NCBI GenBank assembly: GCA_000226015.1
Contig: JH152671.1
Coordinates: forward strand, 31,859 to 56,762
Source of the DNA: Mnemiopsis leidyi
Lineage: Eukaryota > Ctenophora > Tentaculata > Lobata > Bolinopsidae
Length of the DNA stretch: 24,904 nt
Reading direction: 5' to 3'
The position numbers were made by a program, and so were the translations under genes. This document shows positions 16,711 to 24,904 of the stretch, piece by piece (the first letter of the stretch is position 1; each line of letters opens with the position of its first letter). The notes under the pieces were generated by a model, which had not been told where the DNA came from, made no database searches, and saw only the letters and a program-made list of their open reading frames with translations.

Positions 16711-19005
16711 TTACAGCATTCCTTCATTAGCTTGCTTTTCTTCACGCCACTGTTTCTTTTCAGCGGCAGCGGCAGCAATCATCGGAATTAGTTTCTTCAA
16801 AAACTTTATCATCTTATCTCCGTTATTTTTCAGAGTCTGAAATTGAACATATATTATTTCTATGCTGCAGTATATGACGTCAGAAATAAACGTAGCAGCC
16901 AAAAACTAATGAAGTTTAACACGAAAATATGACAGTTTTTACCAAAATGACAGTTTACACGATGTTGATAGAAGCGATGAGAAACCAAAAATTAAAAGGA
17001 AACGTAGGAAACATGCCTTTATAATCTCGGCTACGGAGGCAGGTTCAGTATCAACTTTCCAGGCATCATAGTCCGTTACCATGGCAATGGCTATGAACGG
17101 CAGATCTAGTTCCTTGGCCAATTGAGCTTCTGGCACTTGGGTCATTCCAATAAGATGACAGCCCCACTGCTTGAACAACAAACTCTGAAATGTGGATTAG
17201 ATTTTGTGACTTGAGACCGTTCGCGTTTAGGAATTGTATTTTTGTGTATCCTGTGCAATATCTTAACCTACATTTAAAGAAGAATAAGATGCACATCGCA
17301 GAGATATCAAAAACCCTCTGATGTACATCTTCCATGATAACATTTAATTGACGTAACACTTTACGTCATAACATTTAATTGACGTAAACACAATAAAAGA
17401 TATCCCACCTCCGCCCTGGACGAGAATCTAGGTCCCTCGATAGCGACACAGGTGCCTGATTTGTTTAGAGGGAAACCTATCTCCAGACTCGCATCCAGCA
17501 CCACCTGCAGGGGAGGGTTGGCTGGTAATGTTTTCAAGTTTTAACAAGCTGACACACACTGCCAAACATTTAGTTTGCTCTTCAAATAAGAGCAGTTATC
17601 AGAACTAAGATAAATAGGAGCAGTTCACAGTCGCAGAACGATAGGCTAGGGGGTACCGACCTTGACAAAAATATTTTGAAAACAACATACCAAACATGTA
17701 CACATGATAATTGTGCTATTCGAATTTTAAAAACAAACCTGTCTAAGTTTGATATCGTAGGGATCTCCAAAACAAGCATGATAAACTCCCGGCCAGCTCG
17801 TCTCCTTGTTGTCGTAAAAGGTCAAGTCTCGCCTGTTTGTTCGGTCGATGAGCTGATCCAGAAGAACAAAGTCCCCGGGCTTGTACTCTTCAACCAGGGA
17901 TCCTACACTGTGTGTAGCTATCACTAGATCGCAACCTGATGTTACGCATGTTTTGTAACTGCTAGTAGTTGGGATACGTTTTTCTGTGTGTGCAGTGTAG
18001 ACTACATCTTATGAAATGGTTGCCAAGAAAACTGATAAAAACATGTATATGTGTAATTGTATTCAATTCAATGAAGTGATAAAGTGATGACTGATGAGCA
18101 AAGATCATTTTAACAAACCTGCTTGTTTGAGAGCTAGGAAGTTTGCTCTGTAGTTTATATTGCTAGGATTCCACTGATGTTTTCTGCCGTGTCTTGCTAG
18201 TATACAACAGTCAACTCCGCCTATCGAACCTGAAGATTGGTCGTTGACTTCAGTCTATCTGAATTTATTAGTTTTAATTCTTTTCTAGATTTACTTCAAA
18301 AGTGTCTAATGTATCACTGGATTAAAGAAAGGATAAGTTTAAGGAGAAGCAAATTATTTATATTGTAGCTGGCAGCAGAATGAATGATATTTAATCCTGT
18401 GAGTGCAGATAAGAAGATACGAGATGATATCACGATTGATTACTGATAGACATGCTAGAAATTCGTGTGCTGTCATAGGGCCGCGCCGGTAGCTCAATTG
18501 GCAGTGCACTCATCTAGACAAGGCATAGGTTGTCGGATCATATACGGCTCGGCACGGTGCCGGTCCGCGAATTTTCTGAATTGACTACCAGAGGAAAATC
18601 GTGTCCGTTCAAATATCTACTCCGTAGACATAATGTAGCTTGGTTTAATGTTCGATCTACCCACAACAACATGATAAAACAACAATCTTAATCAGCAATG
18701 CATTGAGACAATATTCAACTCGATAATACTTAATCTCACTTCGCACGCAAACCAAGAGTAGCGGAAGCCAGATCAGCTTAACGAGAGTCAAACAAACCTC
18801 ACTATCACGCGATCAACATGCGGTAATGCAAGTAAGCATGTACTACCCCAGTACCCGCAATAAGGTTGTCAGAAGGATCTCCATAATCAGCAGGATGTCC
18901 GTTAGCGCCCAGTTTAGTTACACTGCTGTCGAACACCAGTTCGGATCTGGTATACAGGATGTCTGGATCGTCCAGTCCTGTACCTCCTAGTATCCCTATC
19001 TTCAT
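16711..19005 (-). CDS. MTAP: S-methyl-5'-thioadenosine phosphorylase (MTAP), 6 exons
   Basis: Exons: 19005-18855, 18229-18119, 17935-17739, 17504-17409, 17184-17017, 16836-16711; 282 residues (human 283). It cleaves 5'-methylthioadenosine with phosphate to adenine and methylthioribose-1-phosphate in the methionine salvage pathway. Visible motifs are the phosphate loop GGTGLDD (7-13), ARHGRKH (Arg63/His64), the NINYRAN segment, DQLIDRT, IEGPRFSSRAE (~175-185) and TDYDAWK, whose Asp223 and Asp225 correspond to the adenine-contacting pair. A difference: the human TTACGS loop reads ATHSVGS here. Intron 5 starts with GC: coding IIK is followed by GCATGT at 17016, and the next exon TLKNNGDK fits only in phase 0, so it is a GC-AG intron. 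The C-terminus AAAAAEKKQ... is unusual. Intron 1 carries a tRNA-like element. Confidence 0.94.
17337..17387. repeat. 20-bp direct repeat with a CRE-like palindrome in MTAP intron 4
   Basis: ATAACATTTAATTGACGTAA occurs exactly at 17337-17356 and 17368-17387 (period 31). Between them TGACGTAA-CACT-TTACGTCA (17349-17368) is a perfect inverted repeat containing two TGACGT half-sites of the CREB/ATF type. It could be a regulatory site or a simple duplication. Confidence 0.6.
18230..18854 (-). other. MTAP intron 1 (625 bp)
   Basis: The largest intron in the window, from donor G|GTACTG to acceptor AATCTTCAG. Apart from the tRNA-like element at about 18480-18570 it is A/T-rich without further recognisable content. 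Confidence 0.7.
18480..18570 (+). mobile_element. tRNA-related sequence, probable SINE fragment
   Basis: TAGCTCAATTGG (18490-18501) matches the RNA polymerase III A box (TRGCNNARNNGG). About 27 bases downstream GGTTGTCGGATC is a damaged B box (consensus GGTTCGANNCC). The segment is G+C-rich within an A/T-rich intron. A hairpin CGGCAC-G-GTGCCG follows at 18550-18562. A cloverleaf cannot be closed well, so a functional tRNA is unlikely. A tRNA-derived SINE lying antisense in MTAP intron 1 fits best. No A-tail or target-site duplication is clear. Confidence 0.5.
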
Positions 19006-19438
19006 GGCTAGATCTGGTAGGGGCTCTGGTTTACACTTTGATAAGAGTGGAGAATGGACTTGTTAAGGTTTGTTCAGCAGATTAACGTGTAAATAGTTCT
19101 CATTTTAGAAACGTTGAGCCAGTTAAACTTAGTCCAATGCTTTTTAAAAATTCAGTACTTTAATCCACATAACATTTCATATATACTCTTCACATACAAA
19201 ATCACGTAAGTCTAAGTAATAAATTATAGTAAACCTGAAGTCATTTTAAAACACAATTTGTCGAAAATATAACCTACGAAAATACATCTTCTGAGTTTCC
19301 CACCGTTATTTCGACAAAATTACTAACTAGACTAAAATATAATGCAATATGCATCAAATAGTCATGGAACTAAATCGTCCTCAAGCCAAATTATCTTTGA
19401 AATACTGCTGATTATTTCCACATTGCTATCTGATCTAC
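19006..19438. other. Non-coding gap between the ISOC-like gene and MTAP
   Basis: A/T-rich. Minus-strand ATTAAA near 19160 could be the poly(A) signal of the ISOC-like gene. Nothing else recognised. Confidence 0.4.
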
Positions 19439-20525
19439 CTACAGGGTCGGAAAAGAAAGCAGCTTCGTGTCCTGAGCCTCAGTCTTGATTATCCTCTGTA
19501 AATCTCTGAATTGCGGATGATCTGATCCGCCAGCTAAAGTCAATATCATGCTCTCGCTAGTAGTCAGGAAAACACCGGCTTGTCTCATTCTCTGAATGTA
19601 GACAGATACTTTATATCCTTGTTTGGAAACTACAAAGTTTGCAGTCAAAAGTCAGAAGTTCGTGAACAACAAAATTTCATGTAACGAAAATAAAGAAATG
19701 AGAAAGGAAGAATTTTTGGTAGAAAAGAGATAAATTGGTTTCGACACCACAGAAACTCAACCAGATAATAAACAAAACAGACCTGGAAAGCGAATACTCT
19801 ATCAGTATCGGTTCTTGACGAAGTGGCATCCACGATGACGTGGACATCGTAACCGAGAGTGAGGAGATCGATAGCTGTCTGCTGGACGCACACGTGGGCC
19901 TGTCAAACGTGCATTGTTGTTATTTTGTAGTTATTAAAGTTAGTTAAGTGAGAGTTCTAACTTTTTAGCAGCACAAGTTATTGAAAATTGTTTTGGTTAG
20001 CAAAAAATGAGCCTACCTTACCTCAATACCAAAAAGGACGATCGATTTTCTGGTTCCTTTTTCCTCCAAATAAGCCTTGACTTCAGGCACAACCATGCTG
20101 AACTTCGTTTTAGGACAGTTGATGCTGCAGTGATCAATGTCCAGCTCAGAGCATGTGCTGCCCAAACCTGGTGCGGAAAACTGTGTTGATCGTTAGTCAA
20201 ACAAACATATCTTTGAAGAAGCTTCTTATGATGTGTGATATGTTGTATATAAGCTGCTTTGAAGTAGCTACTTATAATATGTCATATCTGAGAGTTTATC
20301 AATATTCGTTTCTACTAGTAATTAGTGTCTTGTAATCTTCTCGGACATACCTTTTGGGTACTGCTCAGTGACAACAAGAGGAATGTCCAACAGTTTGGCG
20401 CTTTGTAACATCCTGTTAGCGTTGGAGAGAATGGCAGGGAAGTGTCTGATTGAGGGTCTAAACTTGTCCTGCATGTCACAGCAGAACATGGCGGTCCTGG
20501 AGGCGATCAGTCGTCCTACTGACAT
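19439..20525 (-). CDS. Isochorismatase-domain cysteine hydrolase (ISOC1/ISOC2-like), 4 exons
   Basis: Exons: 20525-20351, 20167-20022, 19899-19783, 19591-19439; 196 residues. A member of the isochorismatase-like hydrolase superfamily with the Asp-Lys-Cys catalytic set visible: Asp17 in FCCDMQDKF, Lys78 in CPKTKFSM (pattern K-x2-F-S), and Cys111 in GIE|AHVCVQQTA. Other landmarks are VVTEQYPKGLGST, VDATSSRTDTDR, MRQAGVFLTTSE and DHPQFRDLQRIIK. Its length is that of ISOC2; AHVCVQQT is closer to ISOC1. No mitochondrial presequence is obvious. The physiological substrate of animal ISOC proteins is not established. The ATG is 1 base after GGAATTAG. Introns are phase 1, 0, 0. It lies next to MTAP in the same orientation, but no pathway link is known to me. 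Confidence 0.93.
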
Positions 20526-20851
20526 CCTAATTCCTAATGTACAAGTACATGTGTAAAGTATAGGCGTACAAGTACAGGTGTAAAAACAGGTTATCAAGGT
20601 TGCAATGTTTAACTTGCTTGTAAAAATAAAAGCAAAATGACATAGCAAAATGTTTAGTTTTTTCAAATCATTTTAAAGAAACGAAAAGATAGGTCTGACA
20701 TGTCACATGGTGTCATGTTTAGACAGCAAGACAGCTGTAATCGTAATATTATCGCACCCCCAAACTTTACAGTTGCAGTAGTAGTATGTAAATTATGATG
20801 AACCAAAACTGTATAAGGCATAAGCAGCATCACAATATTTGCTTCGGTCTT
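20526..20851. other. Gap between zinc-finger gene 3 and the ISOC-like gene
   Basis: About 325 bp, the shortest intergenic stretch here. It holds the two 19-bp repeats (20539-20584) and otherwise nothing recognised. Confidence 0.45.
20539..20584. repeat. Two 19-bp near-identical direct repeats upstream of the ISOC-like start
   Basis: GTACAAGTACATGTGTAAA (20539-20557) recurs at 20566-20584 with one change (AGG for ATG); period 27. Each contains GTAC twice. It lies 14-59 bases upstream of the ISOC-like ATG, so it is in the promoter or 5' UTR. Confidence 0.65.
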
Positions 20852-22627
20852 TCAGACTATCTTTTGATATTGGTTCTTGGCAATTACTTTTTCAGTAACA
20901 GTTTCTAATGAATGAGTCATACAAACATGAGACATTACAGTGGACAAACTCGAAGATCTGAAGTTAGGACAAAGTCGGCATCTGAACCATTGGTGGTTGT
21001 CAACCTGAAGCATTTTTGTTAAGTTTTTTCGATTCAGCGAGAGTAGGAAGCAATTTAGGGGAAAATATCATGAAGTAAAATCATGTTTACTGCACATTAA
21101 ATCAGTACACGGTAAATCGGGGTAAACCCTACAATCTAATCGGGTTCTAAATGTACAAAGAAAAATAAAAACTGCTATACCTTTTCAGAAATAATGTTGC
21201 TCTCCTGTCCAGCCATATTGGAAGATGAAATTTTATCCAGTTCTGTCACATCCCTTAGGGAACGATCGCAATGTAAATATTTTTCGAAGCCAGGTTTTTT
21301 ATTTCTTGAGTGACTTCGATTGTGCATCTTTAAGGCCTTCTCGGATGCAAAAACTTGTTGGCAAACAGAGCACTTAAACTCTATCACATTGTTTTGATGT
21401 TTTTGCAAATGAAACTTCAAAGCACTTCTGCTTCTGTAAGCCTTATTGCAGATTTCACACAAAAATGCATTATCATGACCTTTTATGTGGTCATTCAATT
21501 GACTGACGGTTTTGAACGATTTATTGCAGCCATCTTTTGAGCAATGTAGGTCTTTTACACCTGCAGAAAATAGCAGGAGGTTACAAGGATTCGAAAGTTG
21601 GATCAACAGAATTGAAATGGATTGTTTTCTAAATGCATCAATTATGTTACGGATCTGACCCGAAGTTAAAGATTACATTTCCCAAAAGCATCGTTCATTG
21701 CGTGATGACTCACCATTATGGGTTTTGACGTGATGAAGATAAGCGTTCCAGTATGGAAATTTCTCATGGCAGATTTCACACAGATGAATTTTGCCCCCTT
21801 TTACTTTGCCAGATCGATCACATGGAGGCATATGTTCAGTGTGCTTCATTTTTACATGTTTGTCGCGAAGCCAGGAGTGTTTATAGCTCCTGTCACAGAG
21901 GTGACATTGGAAGGCCTTCTCATCTGCAAGAAGGATAAGGTAATGTAACAGAAGAGCTTACCTGATTGTGCAGGTCAAATTCTTAAATTGTCTTGTATTA
22001 CTCTCCTTTTCATCTTTTGACATTAAGATAAAACTGATTGCAACCACAATCAACAAAACACAAACCTGAATGGGATTTAAGGTGTCTAATAAAACGTGTT
22101 TTTGAGCTAAATTCCTTGCTGCATTTTCCACAAAAATGTAATGTAGATGTTCCACGAGTCTTCTGACTTTTATGTTTCTTAGCCTCTTTACGGACAGTTT
22201 TGACAGTGGTTGTGGATGGATGATCAACAGGAGGTTGGGGGCTTTCATCTGGTTGTAAAACAAACGAAAAATTTCCTAAAATATATGTTGTACTTAAAAC
22301 TGTGGTTGAATTGAATTGAACATTGGATTTTGTGACACAGTACAGTGCATGTAATATAAATAATCTAATATGTGTTGAATGAAGCATTTCGAAAAAGTGA
22401 ATGGAAACTAAATGAAATATATAACATAGCAGAGACAAGAAATGTACATGTGAGATTGAACTAGCCTTATATTATACCAGACCTAAGCAAAGTGCATCAT
22501 TGTACTTTGTTGATTCATACTGATCTATCAAAATCTGCACAGGAATAGACCAAGCCTTATCTTCGGTGTCAGGACATTCTGTAGAAATTATCAAGTCTTG
22601 CAAATCTTGTAGGTTGTTTGGTTCCAT
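20852..22627 (-). CDS. C2H2 zinc-finger protein, seven fingers, 5 exons
   Basis: Exons: 22627-22483, 22248-22066, 21923-21714, 21560-21181, 21004-20852; introns phase 1, 1, 1, 0; 356 residues. The first exon encodes an acidic region (MEPNNLQDLQDLI...) without fingers. Fingers follow: FCGKC and FQCHLC (the latter ending H-x4-H), LCEIC, then LHCSKDGC (Cys-x4-Cys), FLCEIC and FKCSVC, and finally a degenerate one, FRCRLC...HVCMTH, in the last exon. Exon 3 ends within HNG|V, so linkers coincide with introns. It is probably a nuclear DNA-binding protein. Fingers are irregularly spaced and differ in sequence from the tandem pair at 6487-9505, so this is a separate family; no ortholog is assigned. 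The ATG is 2 bases after GACTTCAG. If exon 4 were read through its GTATAG donor, the protein would stop two codons later, but the last exon continues in phase with a finger. Confidence 0.88.
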
Positions 22628-23224
22628 TTCTGAAGTCAAAGTAATTAAGTTAATTACAAATAATGAAGAAAAATAGAGTGTGTCTATATTTTACCATTAA
22701 TTAACTGCTGGCATAAAAAGAAAAACTTAAAAGTAAAATTAATGGGTTTTGACATGTTGCAACCCAGAATTAAGTAATTGGCATTTTCGTTTTGATTTTA
22801 TTGAATACTCATAAAGCATACAAAATCAAATTGAGAATTTGAACTCAGATAGGCTGCCAGCAGCCTAAACAATAAATCATCTATTTACTACATAACTTCA
22901 AATAACATTCTGAAAAATCTGAAGACAACAAAAATTCTGAAAATTAATTATATTTAGCAATTAAAAATTACCCAAAAAATGGATTAAGGAACTTCAGTAC
23001 AGTAAGTTTATACATGTCTACTCTACAAAATCAGATAAGCAACAGAAAACTTGAAAATAGCTGATTAAATACATTACTGTCCAAATTTCAATTAAGCAGT
23101 GTTATATTAAAGAAAAACGATTTAAACCCAAAGTATTTCACATTCTTCATGCAGAGCCCTCATTTCTTACAACAAGTTGCTCTTGTTCATATGTCCTGTT
23201 GGTCAATATTTCAACTGATCCATG
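22628..23224. other. Gap between CCDC149-like and zinc-finger gene 3
   Basis: A/T-rich, no exon. Minus-strand AATAAA at 22797-22802, about 420 bases after the CCDC149-like stop, is a plausible poly(A) signal. That would leave about 170 bases upstream of the next gene's ATG. Confidence 0.45.
22797..22802 (-). terminator. Candidate poly(A) signal for the CCDC149-like gene
   Basis: AATAAA on the minus strand downstream of the stop at 23225. Position and strand fit; A/T-rich context makes a chance match possible. Confidence 0.35.
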
Positions 23225-24742
23225 TTACAAGTCTCCCTCCTTGACTGGCAGTAAGTCTGTCAAATCATCAGGGCTGCCAGTTTGGTTATTATTTCTTCCA
23301 TCATTACAATAAAACTTTTCAGACTGTGACATCAGAGGGACAGATAAGGCAGAATCACAAGAAAGAAGAGTATCAGTCTCTTCACAAAGCAACAATGATT
23401 CCTGAGAAAAACTCTTATTGACCAACTTCATTGAGTGTGATTCCTCAGACCCCTCAGGAGGGGTTCTGTCGTGCATTATTTCTTCACACAAACTAGTCTC
23501 CCATGGCCCCTGGTTCTCACAGAGGAGCAGAGGTTCCTCCATAACATCACTGTCCCCCTGACTATGATCTAGTAACAAATTAGCACTCTTTCTTAATTCT
23601 GAACCCTCTCCAGTCAGAGTGAGTCTCCGAAGCTCATTTCGTTTATCCTCATCTCCTGACCCACTGCATCCTTCAGGAACATTCCAGAATCCTGACATTT
23701 CTAGAGCCCTGAGTTTAGCTTCCAACTCTGTCACCCTTTCTCCAAGAAGTCTGTTACTGGCACGCTGATGTTTCAGAGCAGTGTTTTTATCGAGCACTGT
23801 TTCAGCAAGACCATTACTCACCTTCTGCATGTCTTGTATCAGTCTCTGAAGATGCTGGAGTTCGGTTTCTACTTTAACCTTTTCTTTTACACTCCTGATA
23901 AATCTACTTGTTTCCCGCTCTTCCTCTTCATCTACTTTAAAAGTTACATGCCTGGTTGGCTTATTTCCATATGATCTTTTCTTCAAACTTCCATGATAAT
24001 AGTTGTTATTGTTGTATTCATGAACATTAGCATTGTGTGAAACTAGAGCAGCATTAATATGCTGAAGTTTGTCCACTTTCTCTTTTAGTTCTCTGTTTTC
24101 CACAAGAAGCTGTTCAACCTCTGCAATAGGCTGGCATTCACTCTTTTCATGTAGCTGTTCTGTTAGTGTTTTAACTCTTTGCTTATAGAACTCCCGTTCT
24201 ATTCGATAATCGGTTGCCTCATCAGTCAAAGTTTTAATCTTTGTTTTACTGGCCTTTACCTCTTCTTTTAAAGACTGTATTATTGAAAGAAAATCATCTC
24301 TAGTTTGGTCAATGCCATTTTTAACAGGAGAAATCACTCTATTTAACCCAGTCTTGTCTGCCCGCAAGGCCTTGAGATCCTTTTTCAGGTCTGAATTTTG
24401 TAGGCTTAGGTCTGCAAGCTGCTCTGTCTTGTGGTCTAGTAGAGTCTGCACTTTATTCAAATGCAGCAACAAACTCTGTACAACATTTTTCCCCTTTTCA
24501 GTACCAAGATTCACACTTCCATACATTAACATATTTGAGGTCAATTCTCCCCCAGATATAATTTCTTCTGCAGTTTTCTCCAAGGAATTAAGTTTACCTA
24601 GCAATGCTTTATTCTCCTGATCATGTTCTGATAACATTTTTAAGAGGATTTGGTGAGCTTCACGCTTACTCTGCAGTTTTGTTCTGCATGCTTTATACTC
24701 AGAGATCAGGATTTGCCAGTGACGCTCACTGCGTGATAACAT
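23225..24742 (-). CDS. CCDC149: Coiled-coil protein, CCDC149-like
   Basis: A single ORF of 505 residues. Residues ~5-235 and ~270-350 are Leu/Lys/Glu heptad-rich and predicted coiled coil. The best family match is NRLLGERVTELEAKLRALE followed by SGFWNVPEG (about 325-360), which corresponds to the conserved C-terminal coil and GLW motif of CCDC149; the N-terminal EYKACRTKLQSKREA also fits. After ~360 the chain is acidic, Ser-rich and probably disordered, with a repeated LLLCE(E/N) motif (EPLLLCENQ, ESLLLCEET). Function is unknown; structural or scaffolding roles are usually assumed for such proteins. The first ATG is used, but upstream exons beyond the window cannot be excluded: no acceptor lies close to it and the family N-terminus can be longer. 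Confidence 0.8.
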   Translation of the reverse strand: MLSRSERHWQILISEYKACRTKLQSKREAHQILLKMLSEHDQENKALLGKLNSLEKTAEEIISGGELTSNMLMYGSVNLGTEKGKNVVQSLLLHLNKVQTLLDHKTEQLADLSLQNSDLKKDLKALRADKTGLNRVISPVKNGIDQTRDDFLSIIQSLKEEVKASKTKIKTLTDEATDYRIEREFYKQRVKTLTEQLHEKSECQPIAEVEQLLVENRELKEKVDKLQHINAALVSHNANVHEYNNNNYYHGSLKKRSYGNKPTRHVTFKVDEEEERETSRFIRSVKEKVKVETELQHLQRLIQDMQKVSNGLAETVLDKNTALKHQRASNRLLGERVTELEAKLRALEMSGFWNVPEGCSGSGDEDKRNELRRLTLTGEGSELRKSANLLLDHSQGDSDVMEEPLLLCENQGPWETSLCEEIMHDRTPPEGSEESHSMKLVNKSFSQESLLLCEETDTLLSCDSALSVPLMSQSEKFYCNDGRNNNQTGSPDDLTDLLPVKEGDL

Positions 24743-24904
24743 TATGCAGTTTTCAAAATATGTTCATCACTTTCAGCTACTCAACAAAAGATGAACCACA
24801 AAAATTTACAAATGGCCCCACTAGAAAATAGTAACATACGAATATTCCATAACCTGAAAGAATTTTTCATTATTGAAAGTCTCTTATTTGTATTTGTATT
24901 TGTA
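24743..24904. other. Upstream flank of the CCDC149-like gene
   Basis: A/T-rich sequence without a recognised exon. It is cut by the window edge, which ends in a short TATTTG repeat. Confidence 0.4.

Noticed and set aside
18480-18570. Functional tRNA gene
   Set aside because: Only the A box is good; the T arm and B box are disrupted and the anticodon stem does not pair convincingly.
16711-20525. MTAP and the ISOC-like gene as a metabolic gene cluster
   Set aside because: They are adjacent and co-oriented, but I know of no shared pathway and unrelated genes lie on either side in the same orientation.

Overview
The window looks like gene-dense nuclear DNA from an invertebrate animal. Nearly all coding sequence is split by short GT-AG introns (roughly 80-625 bp). 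The proteins are animal or eukaryotic families: a rhodopsin-class GPCR, C2H2 zinc-finger proteins, GPATCH3, DENR, TAF10, TMEM267, MTAP, an ISOC-type hydrolase and a CCDC149-like coiled-coil protein. There is no sign of bacterial organisation. I cannot place the species more finely from the sequence alone. Exon models were assembled by hand from splice consensus, reading phase and remembered family sequences; the phases close in every multi-exon model.

Layout. 1-1930 holds a long imperfect hairpin at the left edge, several short repeats and a possible TATA-type promoter. 1933-2904 is a single-exon GPCR on the plus strand, the only plus-strand gene recognised. From 3391 to the right edge there are eleven genes, all on the minus strand. 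Listed left to right (the reverse of transcription) they are GPATCH3 (8 exons), two neighbouring intronless C2H2 zinc-finger paralogs, DENR (2 exons), TAF10 (2), a J-domain/zinc-finger protein (2), TMEM267 (4), MTAP (6), an ISOC1/2-like hydrolase (4), a seven-finger C2H2 protein (5) and CCDC149-like (1). Gaps between these coding regions are about 330-1050 bp.

How they relate. The genes are mostly housekeeping: transcription (TAF10 and three zinc-finger proteins), translation re-initiation (DENR), RNA-linked or chaperone roles (GPATCH3, J-domain protein), small-molecule metabolism (MTAP, ISOC) and membrane or coiled-coil proteins. No single pathway links them. The clearest neighbour relation is the tandem zinc-finger pair at 6487-9505.

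Most unusual observations: (i) a 33-bp array at 11207-11338 that repeats the end of DENR exon 1 together with its 5' splice site, giving four candidate donors of which only one keeps the frame open; (ii) a second, unrelated 33-bp array starting 4 bases beyond the TAF10 stop; (iii) an acceptor-like AG just upstream of most start codons plus an eleven-gene co-oriented run, which would fit 5'-UTR introns or spliced-leader trans-splicing; (iv) a GC-AG intron in MTAP; (v) a J-domain plus C2H2 protein whose architecture I do not recognise; (vi) a GPCR lacking several canonical motifs.
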